Assembly (NCBI RefSeq): GCF_001421325.1
Contig: NZ_LMJY01000012.1
Span: 496,001 to 560,000 of the forward strand
Length of the DNA: 64,000 bases
Direction of reading: 5' to 3'
From: Novosphingobium sp. Leaf2
GTDB lineage: Bacteria; Pseudomonadota; Alphaproteobacteria; Sphingomonadales; Sphingomonadaceae
Every line of letters starts with the position of its first letter. Within the stretch, counting starts at the first letter, position 1. The notes under the pieces are model-generated. The model made no database searches. It had not been told where the DNA came from and worked only from the letters and a program-made list of their open reading frames with translations. The position numbers and the translations under genes were made by a program. This document shows positions 53,228-62,655 of this stretch, in pieces.

Positions 53228-54163
53228 ATGCCGGCATTCTCACGCTTCCTGCGCTACTTCATGACGGTGGGCCGATTGGGCTCGATCCGCCGCGCTGCCG
53301 ACGAACTCAACGTCTCGGCCTCGGCGATCGCGCGCCAGATTCTCAACGTCGAGGCGGAGATCGGCGCGCCGTTGTTCGAGCGGCTGCCATCGGGCCTTCG
53401 GCTCACCGCAGCAGGCGAAATCATGATGGCTGCCGGCGGGCGCTGGCAGAAGAACATGGCTGACGTGCGCGGCCAGATAGAAGCCCTGCGTGGTCTCAAG
53501 CGCGGCCATGTGGACATGGCGATCATCGATGCGCTGGCCAAAGGCGTGATCCCGGCGGCCATCCATGCGATCAAAAGCCGCTATCCCGGCATCACCATCG
53601 GCGTAAAAGTGCTGGAGAACGAAGCCGTGCGCAAGGCGGTGGCGGACGGATCGGTGGACTTCGGCATCCTGTTCGAACCGCATTCTTATCGCGAACTGAG
53701 CGTGCGCGCATTCGTGAATGTCGTGCTGGGCTTTGTGACCCCACCCGATCATCCGCTCGCCGGCACCAGCGAGGCGCGCTTCTCGTCTTGCATGGGCGCG
53801 GGCCTGATCGTGCCAGCCGAACCGCTGGCGGTATCGCAGCAGATCGCTGTGCTGGAAGGCGCCACGGGCCTGCAGATCGAGCGGGCCGCGACGTCCGACA
53901 ATATCCAGATGATAACCTCGCTGGTTCTGCAGCGCGTGGGCATCGGCATCCTCACCTCGCTCGACGTGATGACCGAGGTGGAGCAAGGCGTGCTCTCGTT
54001 CACGCGCATCTCCGACACGCTGCTGCGACCGATGACGCTGGCGCTGTGCACCGCTGCCGCGCGCATGCCGTCCCACGCCGCCGGGATCGTTCTGACCGAG
54101 ATCGAGAACGGCTTTTCGCAGTTGAGCTATACCCCGCCGGCGAAGGCGGAGGAAACTATCTGA
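53228..54163 (+). CDS. LysR family transcriptional regulator
   Basis: 311 residues. The N-terminal winged helix (RFLRYFMTVGRLGSIRRAADEL, VSASAIARQILNVE, GAPLFERLPSGLRLT) is typical. The C-terminal periplasmic-binding-like effector domain spans about residues 92-300. It is divergent from the TonB receptor and probably controls it, with a purine or nucleoside as a likely effector given the neighbourhood (inference). Preceding context up to 52964 contains its promoter. Confidence 0.92.
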   Translation: MPAFSRFLRYFMTVGRLGSIRRAADELNVSASAIARQILNVEAEIGAPLFERLPSGLRLTAAGEIMMAAGGRWQKNMADVRGQIEALRGLKRGHVDMAIIDALAKGVIPAAIHAIKSRYPGITIGVKVLENEAVRKAVADGSVDFGILFEPHSYRELSVRAFVNVVLGFVTPPDHPLAGTSEARFSSCMGAGLIVPAEPLAVSQQIAVLEGATGLQIERAATSDNIQMITSLVLQRVGIGILTSLDVMTEVEQGVLSFTRISDTLLRPMTLALCTAAARMPSHAAGIVLTEIENGFSQLSYTPPAKAEETI

Positions 54164-54253
54164 CGTCCAAGGCTGGTTGCCCACCGCGCGCGGCTGGGTT
54201 ACGCCATAGGCAGGCCCCGCAGAAAGCCGGCCATCTGCCGCCCAGGAGTATCG

Positions 54254-54787
54254 ATGAGCGACGCTGCCCCCCCCGATCTGTATTATCTGGAATATTACGA
54301 GGAATTCCTCGCCAAGGTGCGCCTGCTCGCCGGCAAAGTGCGTGATGGCGACTGGTTGCCGGAGTTCGTGATCGGCGTGGGGCGCGGGGGCCTGGTGCCG
54401 GCGGTGTACATTTCGCACCAGCTGGACCTGCCGATGCTGTCGATCGACCATTCCAGCCGCGTGCCGGGCTTTGCGGACGAACTGCTCGCCAAGATCGCGG
54501 CGATGAGCGCGGATGGATCGCGGCTGCTGTTCGTTGACGACATCAACGATAGCGGCAGCACCATCGGCTATATCCGCGACCTCCTCGTGGGCAACGGCTG
54601 CGCGGCGGAAAACCTGCGTTTCGCGGTCCTGATCACCAACACCGGCAGCCGCGCGCAGGTAGACTACTGGACCGACAGCATCGATCGCGCAGTAGACAAG
54701 CGGTGGTTCGTGTTCCCTTGGGAAGCTGTCAGCTCGAAGGCGGCGCTGGTGGAAGAGGCGCTGTCCGTGCCGGAACGGCTGTCCTGA
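54254..54787 (+). CDS. Purine phosphoribosyltransferase family protein
   Basis: 177 residues. The PRPP loop is RLLFVDDINDSGSTIG, with an N-terminal GVGRGGLVPAVYIS pyrophosphate loop. The size and layout resemble xanthine/hypoxanthine-guanine phosphoribosyltransferases. It would salvage a purine base to the nucleotide in the cytoplasm. It starts 90 bases after the LysR gene, and its stop overlaps the LOG-family gene as TGATG, so the two are co-expressed. Confidence 0.85.
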   Translation: MSDAAPPDLYYLEYYEEFLAKVRLLAGKVRDGDWLPEFVIGVGRGGLVPAVYISHQLDLPMLSIDHSSRVPGFADELLAKIAAMSADGSRLLFVDDINDSGSTIGYIRDLLVGNGCAAENLRFAVLITNTGSRAQVDYWTDSIDRAVDKRWFVFPWEAVSSKAALVEEALSVPERLS

Positions 54788-55365
54788 TGCGGATCTGCGT
54801 CTATCTCGGCTCGTCGGCGGGAACCCGGCCTATCTATCGCGACGCTGCAGAGCAGTTCGGCACCTTGCTGGCGAAGCGCGGCATCGGCCTGGTCTATGGC
54901 GGCGGCATGGTAGGCCTGATGGGCGTCATCGCCGATGCGGTGTGTGCAGCCGGCGGCGAAGTGATCGGCGTGATCCCCGAAGCCTTGCGCGCGCGTGAGC
55001 ACGACCACCAGGGCATCTCCGAATTGCACGTGGTGCAGACCATGCACGAACGCAAGGCGATGATGGCCAATCTGGCGGACGGGTTCGTCACCCTGCCCGG
55101 CGGCATCGGCACGTTCGAGGAAATGTTCGAGGCGTGGTGCTGGTCGCAGCTAGGCTATCACGCCAAGCCGGTCGGGCTGCTGGATGTCGGCGGCTTTTAT
55201 TCCGGCCTGCGCGATTTCATCGACCATGTGGTGGAACAGGGCTTCCTGCAGCCCCGGCACCGCGCCATGCTTCTGGTGGAAAGCGACCCCGAGGCCCTGC
55301 TTGATCGCATCGCCGGGTTCGTTCCGCCAGAAACCGAGCACTGGCTGGGCGACAAGGACGTTTAA
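54787..55365 (+). CDS. LOG family nucleotide phosphoribohydrolase
   Basis: 192 residues. Contains the Rossmann start CVYLGSSAG and GLVYGGGMVGLMG, the conserved HERKAMM, and the active-site motif TLPGGIGTFEE. LOG proteins release the base from nucleoside 5'-monophosphates, for example cytokinin riboside monophosphate or AMP. The overlap with the phosphoribosyltransferase gene suggests a purine nucleotide/base cycle. It converges with the adenine deaminase gene (13 bases between stops). Confidence 0.9.
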   Translation: MRICVYLGSSAGTRPIYRDAAEQFGTLLAKRGIGLVYGGGMVGLMGVIADAVCAAGGEVIGVIPEALRAREHDHQGISELHVVQTMHERKAMMANLADGFVTLPGGIGTFEEMFEAWCWSQLGYHAKPVGLLDVGGFYSGLRDFIDHVVEQGFLQPRHRAMLLVESDPEALLDRIAGFVPPETEHWLGDKDV

Positions 55366-55378
55366 AGCCGTCAGCCGG

Positions 55379-56398
55379 TCATGACGGATGCGCCGCCAGA
55401 TACGCATCCAGCGTCTCTAGATGACGCGCGATCTCGTCTGGCGGCAGGAATGCGCCGGTAAAGCTGTTGCGCGCCAATGTCGCCAGATCGTCCCGGCTTA
55501 GCCCGCGCGCCGCAGCCACCGCGCGATAGTTTTCGCCGACGTAGCCGCCGAAGTAGGCCGGATCGTCGGAGTTGATCGTCGCCTTCAGGCCCGCCGCCAG
55601 CATGCGGTCGATCGGGTGTTCGGCCAGATCGTCCACCACGCACAGCTTGAGATTGGACAAGGGACATACCGTCAGCGTCATCTGTGCATCGCGCAGCCGC
55701 TCCACCAGCACGGCGTCCTCCAGCGACCGGTTACCGTGGTCGATCCGGTCGGCCTCGATCACGTCCAGCGCCTCGTAAACGTACGCGGGCGGCCCCTCCT
55801 CGCCCGCATGCAGCGTTAGCTTCAGGCCTTTGGCGCGGGCGGCGACGAATACGCGTGCGAACTTGGCGGGCGGATGGCCCACTTCGGAAGAATCTAGCCC
55901 CACGGCAGTGATCCGGTCCAGCCACGGCTCGGCTTGGGCGAGGGTGTCGAAAGCCTCGTCCTCGCTCAGATGACGCAGGAAGCACAGGATCAGCTGCGTC
56001 GTCATACCGTAGCGTTGGTGGGCCTCAGCCTGCGCGGACATCAGGCCCTCGATCACGTCGCCAAACGCGATGCCGCGCGCAGTGTGCGTCTGCGGATCGA
56101 ACATGATCTCGGCATGGGTGACGCCATCCGCCGCCGCACGTGCGAAATACGCGGCGGCCAGATCGTGAAAGTCCGCGCGCGTCTGCAGCACAGCCGCGCC
56201 GGCGTAATAGATGTCCAGAAAGTCCTGCAGGTTGGAAAAGGCGTAGGCGGCGCGCACCTCCTCCACTGACGCATAGGGGATGGCGATGCCGTTGCGCTCC
56301 GCCAGCGCGAACATAAGTTCGGGCTCCAGGCTGCCTTCGATGTGCAGGTGCAGCTCTGCCTTTGGCAGGCCGGTGATGAAGGCGTTAAGGTCGGTCAT
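55379..56398 (-). CDS. Adenine deaminase (adenosine deaminase superfamily)
   Basis: 339 residues. Zinc ligands: His17 and His19 in AELHLHIEG, HAGEEGPP and Asp in NSDDPAYFGGYV. Annotated by default as adenosine deaminase, but segments DPQTHTARGIAF, FLRHLSEDEAFDTL, VGLDSSEVGHPPAKFARVF and the FLDIYYAGA region match the bacterial adenine deaminase subgroup (as in Pseudomonas aeruginosa) as I remember it. It converts adenine to hypoxanthine. ATGA overlap with guaD makes it the last gene of the purine oxidation operon. Confidence 0.82.
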   Translation of the reverse strand: MTDLNAFITGLPKAELHLHIEGSLEPELMFALAERNGIAIPYASVEEVRAAYAFSNLQDFLDIYYAGAAVLQTRADFHDLAAAYFARAAADGVTHAEIMFDPQTHTARGIAFGDVIEGLMSAQAEAHQRYGMTTQLILCFLRHLSEDEAFDTLAQAEPWLDRITAVGLDSSEVGHPPAKFARVFVAARAKGLKLTLHAGEEGPPAYVYEALDVIEADRIDHGNRSLEDAVLVERLRDAQMTLTVCPLSNLKLCVVDDLAEHPIDRMLAAGLKATINSDDPAYFGGYVGENYRAVAAARGLSRDDLATLARNSFTGAFLPPDEIARHLETLDAYLAAHPS

Positions 56399-57690
56399 GA
56401 TTGTCCTTGGCAGGGTCTGCGCCAGGCGCGCTGGCCCATGATGTAGGTGGCCGCGATCGCGCGGTCATCGCCCAGGATCTGGAGTGCGAAGAGCCGGGTG
56501 GCAAGGTCCGCATCGTGCGTGCGGCGCGCCAGCAGCGGCGTGGCGGCCGGATCGAGCACCACGAAATCCGCCTCCTGCCCCGGCTCCAGCGCGCCCACCC
56601 GGTCGCTGATATGGAGCAGCGCGGCGCTTCCCGCCGTGGCCAGATACAGCGCGCGGAACGGGTCCAGCGCCTGCCCCCCCGCCAAGGCCGCCTGATACGC
56701 GAGGCCCGCTGTGTGCAGCATCGAGAACGAGGTGCCCGCGCCAACGTCGGTGCCAAGGCCCAGCCGGACCTTGTGCGCGTCATTGCGGGCAAAATCGAAG
56801 AAGCCCGAACCCAGAAACAGGTTGGAGCTAGGACACACCGCGATCCCCGCGCCGCTTTCGTGCAGGCGGTGCCAGGCGCGGTCGCTGAGGTGGATACCGT
56901 GCGCGAACACCGATCGCGACGTGAGGAGGCCGAAGCGGTCGTAAACGTCGAGATAATCGGCCGAATCTGTAAACCGTGCAGCCACCGCCGCGCATTCGTG
57001 CACGTTCTCCGCAAGGTGGGTGTGCATCAGCACGTCCGGGTGCCGGGCGACCAATGCGCCGGCATCCGCCAGTTGCGCGTCGCTGGAGGACAGCGCGAAG
57101 CGCGGGGTCACCGCATAGCCCAGCCGGCCACGCGCATGCCAGCGGCGGATCAGCCCCTCGCTTTGCGCCCGGCCCGAAGCGGGGGTGTCCCGCAAGCCAT
57201 CCGGGCCAAGATCCATCAGCACTTTGCCTGAGATCACGCGCATGTTGCGCACTTGCGCTGCTTCGAACAGGGCGTCGACCGAATGTTCGTGAACGGTCGG
57301 GAAAACCAGCGCGCTGGTGGTGCCGTTGCGCAGCAATTCGTCGAGAAAGAACGCGGCGACGCTGTCCGCATGGGCCTTGTCGGCAAACGCCTTTTCGGCG
57401 GGGAAGATATGCCGGTCCAGCCAGTCCAGCAGTTGCGCGCCGTGCGAGGCGATGCGATCGGTCTGCGGGTAATGGATGTGCGCATCGACGAAGCCGGGGA
57501 CGATCAGTCCGGCAAGGCGTTCGGTGGGGATTGCGGCGTATCGCCCGGCAAGATCGGCATACGCCCCGCGCGCGATGACGATGCCATCCTCGATGACCAG
57601 CAGCCCGTCCGCCTCGTGCCGCACCGCGCCGGGCGCATCGCGCGGGTCGTGGGGAACGGACAGAAGTTCCGCGCGGATGGCGTGGATCAT
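56395..57690 (-). CDS. guaD: Guanine deaminase
   Basis: 431 residues from ATG 57690, which overlaps the xdhC stop by one base (TAATG). Amidohydrolase fold with FVDAHIHYPQTDRIAS, HTHLAEN, FAHGIHL and the zinc Asp in GTDVGAGTSFSML. It deaminates guanine to xanthine, feeding xanthine dehydrogenase encoded upstream. The matching length and TDRIASHGAQLLDWLDRH are typical of GuaD. Confidence 0.95.
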   Translation of the reverse strand: MIHAIRAELLSVPHDPRDAPGAVRHEADGLLVIEDGIVIARGAYADLAGRYAAIPTERLAGLIVPGFVDAHIHYPQTDRIASHGAQLLDWLDRHIFPAEKAFADKAHADSVAAFFLDELLRNGTTSALVFPTVHEHSVDALFEAAQVRNMRVISGKVLMDLGPDGLRDTPASGRAQSEGLIRRWHARGRLGYAVTPRFALSSSDAQLADAGALVARHPDVLMHTHLAENVHECAAVAARFTDSADYLDVYDRFGLLTSRSVFAHGIHLSDRAWHRLHESGAGIAVCPSSNLFLGSGFFDFARNDAHKVRLGLGTDVGAGTSFSMLHTAGLAYQAALAGGQALDPFRALYLATAGSAALLHISDRVGALEPGQEADFVVLDPAATPLLARRTHDADLATRLFALQILGDDRAIAATYIMGQRAWRRPCQGQS

Positions 57691-58607
57691 TACGCGCCCC
57701 GCAACGTCAGTAGCTGCGCCAGCACCGAGATCGCGATCACGTCCGGCTCCTTGCCGCGCACGCCTGGCATGCCGATCGGCGTGGTGAGGCGGGCCAGTGC
57801 TTCCTCGCTCACCCCGTCCGCCGCAAGGCGCGATCGGAACCGCGCGATCTTGGTCTGCGAGCCGATCAGGCCAACGAAAGCCAGCGGCTTGCCCGAGAGC
57901 GCCGCCAGCACCAGATGATAATCGAGCGGATGATCGTGCGTCAGGATCGCCACTGCCGCGTCTGCAGGCGCGTCGGCGAGACAATCGGCAACCGTTTGCT
58001 CGTCCACCACCGTCACCCCATCGATCGCCGCCTGCTCGGGCCGGGTGTCGAACCATGCCAGCTGAAACGGCAGGCCGGTCATGTGCCGCGCGATGGCCTG
58101 CCCGACGTGGCCCGCGCCAAACAGATAGAACGGGCGCGGACGCTCGCCCACCGGCTCTACCAGCCGCGCACCCGGCGTGGGCTTGTCGCCGCGTGCGGAC
58201 TGGCGGGTGGAAGTCTCGCGCACGTGGACGGCGCGGGTGACGGTGCCGTCGTCCAGCCGCGTTTCCAGCATCCGGCCAGGCTCCGCATCATGCAGCCAGT
58301 CCAGCGCGGCAGGGTCGAGATGCTCCACCATCAGCCGCACCCGCCCGCCGCAGCACTGGCCCAGCATCGGCCCAAGCGGATAATCCTGCACCCGCCATGT
58401 CCCGCGCGGCATATCCAGCACGACGCGCGCCTGCGCGATCGCGCGCAGTTCCAGTTGGCCGCCGCCGATGGTGCCTTCCTGCCCGTCCGCCCACACCAGC
58501 ATCCGCGTGCCGGCACCGCGGGGCGCAGAGCCCTCGGTCGCCAGCAGCGAGATCATCGCGGTGGGCCTGTCAGGCAGGCGCCGCAGCCAGCCGATCCATT
58601 GGGTCAT
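57690..58607 (-). CDS. xdhC: Xanthine dehydrogenase accessory protein XdhC
   Basis: 305 residues. N-terminal CoxI/XdhC domain (LLATEGSAPRGAGTRMLV, GTIGGGQLELRAI) and C-terminal Rossmann part (FYLFGAGHVGQAIARHM and AVAILTHDHPLDYHL). It binds molybdenum cofactor, helps its sulfuration and inserts it into XdhB. Its start overlaps the xdhB stop as ATGA. Confidence 0.94.
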   Translation of the reverse strand: MTQWIGWLRRLPDRPTAMISLLATEGSAPRGAGTRMLVWADGQEGTIGGGQLELRAIAQARVVLDMPRGTWRVQDYPLGPMLGQCCGGRVRLMVEHLDPAALDWLHDAEPGRMLETRLDDGTVTRAVHVRETSTRQSARGDKPTPGARLVEPVGERPRPFYLFGAGHVGQAIARHMTGLPFQLAWFDTRPEQAAIDGVTVVDEQTVADCLADAPADAAVAILTHDHPLDYHLVLAALSGKPLAFVGLIGSQTKIARFRSRLAADGVSEEALARLTTPIGMPGVRGKEPDVIAISVLAQLLTLRGA

Positions 58608-60907
58608 AATCGGTGCCCGGCGATGGCATTCAGGATCTTTTCCGGCGTTGCGGGCGCATCAAGCGGGGGCATGGCGCGCTTGTCCGGTTTGGTCGCCGCG
58701 ATGGCCCGGTTCAGCGCGCTGAATACCGAGATCGCCAGCATGAACGGCGGCTCGCCCACCGCCTTGGAGCGGTTGATCGTCGGCTCGGCATTCTCACCGT
58801 CCCACAAGTCTATCCGCAAGCGCCTGGGCCGGTCTGACGCGGTGGGGATCTTGTACGTAGCGGGGCTGTGGGTGAGCAGGCGGCCAGCATCGTCCCACAC
58901 CAGCTCCTCGGTGGTCAGCCACCCCTGCCCCTGCACGAAGCCACCCTCGATCTGGCCGCAGTCGATCGCAGGATTCAGCGAGCGTCCGACATCGTGGAGA
59001 ATGTCTACGGCCAGTACTTTGTGTTCGCCGGTCAGGGTATCGATCGCAACTTCCGACACCGCCGCGCCATACGCGAAATAATAGAACGGTCGCCCCTTGT
59101 GCGCGGCGCGGTCGTATTCGATGCCAGGGGTGGCGTAATATCCGGTCGAGGAAAGCGAGATGCGGCCGATATGCGCCTTGCGCGCGACATGGGCAAAGGG
59201 GATTGTCTCGCCTGCAACCAGCACGCCGTCACTGGTGAACAGCACCTGTTCCGGCGCGCAACCGTAAGTGCGGGCCAGGAACGCCGTCAGCCGTTCACGA
59301 ATCGCGATGGCCGCTTCATAGGCCGCCATGCCGTTCAGATCCGCCCCTGATGAAGCGGCGGTGGCAGAGGTGTTGGGCACTTTATCAGTGCGGGTGGCGG
59401 TGTTGCGGATGCTGGCCAAAGGGACCGCGAACACGTCCGCCACCACTTGCGCCACCTTGACGTAAAGCCCCTGTCCCATCTCGGTGCCGCCGTGGTTCAC
59501 CTGGATCGAGCCATCGGCATAGACATGCACCAGTGCGCCTGCCTGATTGAGATGGGTGGTGGTGAAACTGATGCCGAACTTGACCGGGGTCAGCGCGATG
59601 CCTTTCTTGAGGATCGGACTGCCGGCGTTGAACGCATCGATCGCGGCGGCACGCGTATCGTAACGTGAGGTTGCGCGCAGGCGGGCGATCAGCGCCGGGG
59701 CGATATGGTCCGTCACCTGCATGTCGTAAGGCGTCACGTCACGCCCCGGACCATAGAGGTTGGCCATGCGCACGTCGAGCGGGTCGCGGCCCAGCGCCAT
59801 CGCCACGTGATCCATCACCCGTTCGATCGCCAGCATCCCCTGCGGTCCGCCAAAGCCGCGAAAGGCGGTGGCCGAGACGGTGTTGGTCTTCAGCCGCTCG
59901 GACACGATCGTGATGTCCGGGATGAAGTAGCAGTTATCGGCATGGAACATCGCCCGGTCGTTGATGGCGGGGGACAAGTCCACGCTGGCGCCGCAATCGG
60001 ACGCCAGATGCAGCGCAAGCGCCAGAAGGTTGCCCGCATCGTCATACCCCGCGTCGTAGCGGATTTGAAAAGGGTGACGCTTGCCGGTAAGCACCATGTC
60101 ATCATCGCGGTCGCAGCGGAATTTTGCGGGTCGTCCGGTTTTCGCGGCGACCAGCGCAGCGGCGGCGGCGAACAACGCGGCCTGCGTCTCCTTGCCGCCA
60201 AATGCGCCGCCCATACGCCGCACTTCGACCGTAACGTCGGCGGAACTGAGGTTCAGCAGGCCGGCGACGAGGTGCTGCACTTCGCTGGGGTGCTGGGTGG
60301 AACTGAGCAGATGGATCTGCCCATCCTCCCCCGGCGTGGCGAGCGCTACCTGGCCTTCGAGGTAGAAGTGATCCTGCCCGCCCATCGCGAACCCGCCCGA
60401 AAGGCGGTGCGGGGCTTGTACCAGCGCCGCTTCGGCATCGCCGCGCGCCATGCGTTGGGTGGGCTCGATCAACGACGCGGCGGCCCGCGCACGGGCGATC
60501 GTGAGGATCGGCTCGGCTATGTCATACGTCACTTTGCCCAAGCGCGCCGCCTTGCGCGCGGCCCGCTGGCTCGTCGCCGCGACGAGGAACAGCGGCTGGC
60601 CGTGGCTGATCACTTCGCCATCGGCCAGCAGGCGATCGTCATGCACCACTGGACCGACGTTGTTCTCGCCGGGGATGTCGGCGGCGGTGAAGACCGCGAC
60701 CACCCCGTCTGCCGCCCACACGTCGGACAGATCCATCGCCACGATCCGCCCGCACGCCTGTGCGCTCTGCCCGAACGCGAGGTGGAGCAGATCGGCAGGC
60801 TCGGCCACATCATCGGCATAGCGGGCCGCGCCGCTCACGTGCAGGCGGGCGCTGTCATGCGGGTGCGAAGGCTTGGGCAGCACCAAGGCGGGATCGCACT
60901 CAGCCAT
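58604..60907 (-). CDS. xdhB: Xanthine dehydrogenase molybdenum-binding subunit
   Basis: 767 residues from ATG 60907 (MAECDPALVL), overlapping the xdhA stop by 8 bases. Molybdopterin-binding segments: STQHPSEVQHLVAGLL, RMGGAFGGKETQA, FRGFGGPQGML, and the catalytic Glu in VGEPPFML near the C-terminus. It hydroxylates hypoxanthine and xanthine to urate, passing electrons to XdhA. Only this start is consistent with XdhA ending in ISVLELQADG. Confidence 0.95.
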   Translation of the reverse strand: MAECDPALVLPKPSHPHDSARLHVSGAARYADDVAEPADLLHLAFGQSAQACGRIVAMDLSDVWAADGVVAVFTAADIPGENNVGPVVHDDRLLADGEVISHGQPLFLVAATSQRAARKAARLGKVTYDIAEPILTIARARAAASLIEPTQRMARGDAEAALVQAPHRLSGGFAMGGQDHFYLEGQVALATPGEDGQIHLLSSTQHPSEVQHLVAGLLNLSSADVTVEVRRMGGAFGGKETQAALFAAAAALVAAKTGRPAKFRCDRDDDMVLTGKRHPFQIRYDAGYDDAGNLLALALHLASDCGASVDLSPAINDRAMFHADNCYFIPDITIVSERLKTNTVSATAFRGFGGPQGMLAIERVMDHVAMALGRDPLDVRMANLYGPGRDVTPYDMQVTDHIAPALIARLRATSRYDTRAAAIDAFNAGSPILKKGIALTPVKFGISFTTTHLNQAGALVHVYADGSIQVNHGGTEMGQGLYVKVAQVVADVFAVPLASIRNTATRTDKVPNTSATAASSGADLNGMAAYEAAIAIRERLTAFLARTYGCAPEQVLFTSDGVLVAGETIPFAHVARKAHIGRISLSSTGYYATPGIEYDRAAHKGRPFYYFAYGAAVSEVAIDTLTGEHKVLAVDILHDVGRSLNPAIDCGQIEGGFVQGQGWLTTEELVWDDAGRLLTHSPATYKIPTASDRPRRLRIDLWDGENAEPTINRSKAVGEPPFMLAISVFSALNRAIAATKPDKRAMPPLDAPATPEKILNAIAGHRL

Positions 60908-62324
60908 CGGCCTGCAGTTCCAGCACCGAGATCGCCTGCCCCTGCTCACGCGCACACAGCCGGCGCAGCAGGTTGGCGGCGGCTTCCAGGCGATAGGCCG
61001 CGCTGCCGCGCACATCGTCGAGCGGGGTGAAGTCCTGCCGCAGCGCGCGCGCCGCCCCCTCGATCGTCTCTGCGCTGAACGGCTTACCCGCCAGCGCTGC
61101 CTCGCACGCCGTCGCACGGCGCGGGGTTGCCGCCATGCCGCCGAACGCCACGCGCGCCGTGACGATCGTGCCGCCGCGCACGTCGAGCGCGAAGGCACCG
61201 CACACAGCCGAGATGTCGCTGTCGAACCGGCGCGAGAGCTTGGCGATGTGGATCACCGAGTCTGGCTTGGGGCGGGGCACGAATACACTCTCCACGAACT
61301 CGCCGGCGCGGCGGTCCTGCTTGCCATACTCCAGGAAGTAGTCCTCCAGAGGCATCGTCCGGCGTCCCTCTGGCCCCCGCAGGGTCAGCGTGGCGCCGAG
61401 CGCGATCAGCGCCGGCGGCCCGTCGCCGATCGGGGAGCCGTTGGCTATGTTGCCGCCGATCGTCGCCGCATTGCGCACTTGCAGCCCGGCAAAGCGGCGC
61501 GTCAGTTCGTAAAGGTCGGGATGCAGCCGCCCCAGCGCCTTGTGCGCCCGGGCATAGGTGACGGCGGCGCCTAAGTTGATGCCCGCAGGCGTCTCTTCGA
61601 CCGCACGCAGTTCGGGAATATCGCCGATGAAAATCAGCGTGTCGAGCGTGCGCAGGCCCTTGGTCACCCACAGGCCGACGTCGGTCGCGCCCGCGACGAT
61701 CCGCGCATCCGGATGTTCGGCGAGAAGCTGGGCGAGCATCGCGGGCTCACGCGGCGCGAACCACGTGCGGCCCTGGTATTCGCCGGAGGTCATCGTCTGC
61801 GGCGCAATGTCTCGGAGCGCGGGGATCAGTGCGCTATCGTCCTGCGGCACCGTGGTAACGCATGCCGCCGCGTCCAGAATCGGCCCATAGCCGGTGCAGC
61901 GACACAGGTTGCCGGCGATCCCGTCCGCCACCGGCAAGTCGCACCCGCTCGCCCCGATCGCGCGGCCATGCAGCGCCATGACGAAGCCGGGGGTGCAAAA
62001 CCCGCACTGCGAGCTGCCGTTGGCCGCCATGCATGCCTGCAGCGGGTTAAGTTCGCCGATGGGCGCCAGGCTTTCCACCGTCATCAGCACCTTGCCGTCC
62101 AGCATCGGCAGAAACAGAATGCAGGCGTTGACCGCGCGCCAGCTAATGGACGCGCAATCCAGTTCCCCCACCAGCACCGTGCAGGCGCCGCAGTCCCCCT
62201 CGCCGCAGCCCTCCTTGGTGCCGGTGCGGCGCAACTGGTAGCGCAGGTAATCGAGCACGGTCGCGGTCGGATCGACTTCGGCAAGCTCGATCACCGCGTC
62301 ATCGAGAAGGAAACGCACCGCCAC
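60900..62324 (-). CDS. xdhA: Xanthine dehydrogenase small subunit (2Fe-2S and FAD)
   Basis: 474 residues from GTG 62324 (or GTG 62318). The 2Fe-2S ferredoxin domain has Cys40, Cys45 and Cys48 (EGCGEGDCGACTVL); the helical 2Fe-2S domain has SQCGFCTPGF and NLCRCTGYGPI. The FAD domain contains NAATIGGNIANGSPIGD. It receives electrons from XdhB and passes them to NAD. It starts one base after the HIU hydrolase stop. Confidence 0.95.
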   Translation of the reverse strand: MAVRFLLDDAVIELAEVDPTATVLDYLRYQLRRTGTKEGCGEGDCGACTVLVGELDCASISWRAVNACILFLPMLDGKVLMTVESLAPIGELNPLQACMAANGSSQCGFCTPGFVMALHGRAIGASGCDLPVADGIAGNLCRCTGYGPILDAAACVTTVPQDDSALIPALRDIAPQTMTSGEYQGRTWFAPREPAMLAQLLAEHPDARIVAGATDVGLWVTKGLRTLDTLIFIGDIPELRAVEETPAGINLGAAVTYARAHKALGRLHPDLYELTRRFAGLQVRNAATIGGNIANGSPIGDGPPALIALGATLTLRGPEGRRTMPLEDYFLEYGKQDRRAGEFVESVFVPRPKPDSVIHIAKLSRRFDSDISAVCGAFALDVRGGTIVTARVAFGGMAATPRRATACEAALAGKPFSAETIEGAARALRQDFTPLDDVRGSAAYRLEAAANLLRRLCAREQGQAISVLELQADG

Positions 62325-62325
62325 C

Positions 62326-62655
62326 TTAGCTGCCCCGATACGTCGAATAGCCATAGGGCGAGACCAGCAGCGGCACGTGATAATGGCCCTCACCCGATAC
62401 GCCGAAGTCGATCCCCACTTCATCAAGGAACGGCGGTTCGGGCAGCACCATGCCGGCTTTCAGGAAATAATCGGCGACAGCGAACGTCAGCGTGTAGCGG
62501 CCCTGCGCCAACACCGGAAGGCCCGGGCAGCGACCATCCGTGTCGGTCATTCCGGCGAACAGCACCACGCCGTCAACGCTGCGCAGCGTCAGCGACACCG
62601 CGGCTGCGGGCCGTCCGTGAGTGGTATCGAGGACATGGGTAGACAGGCTGCTCAT
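62326..62655 (-). CDS. 5-hydroxyisourate hydrolase
   Basis: 109 residues from ATG 62655 (ATGA overlap with the upstream flavoprotein gene). Transthyretin-related fold: LSTHVLDTTHGRPA at the N-terminus and the diagnostic C-terminal YRGS. Converts 5-hydroxyisourate to OHCU, the step after urate oxidation. The presence of this gene between a flavoprotein and xanthine dehydrogenase argues that urate is oxidised in this operon. Confidence 0.95.
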   Translation of the reverse strand: MSSLSTHVLDTTHGRPAAAVSLTLRSVDGVVLFAGMTDTDGRCPGLPVLAQGRYTLTFAVADYFLKAGMVLPEPPFLDEVGIDFGVSGEGHYHVPLLVSPYGYSTYRGS

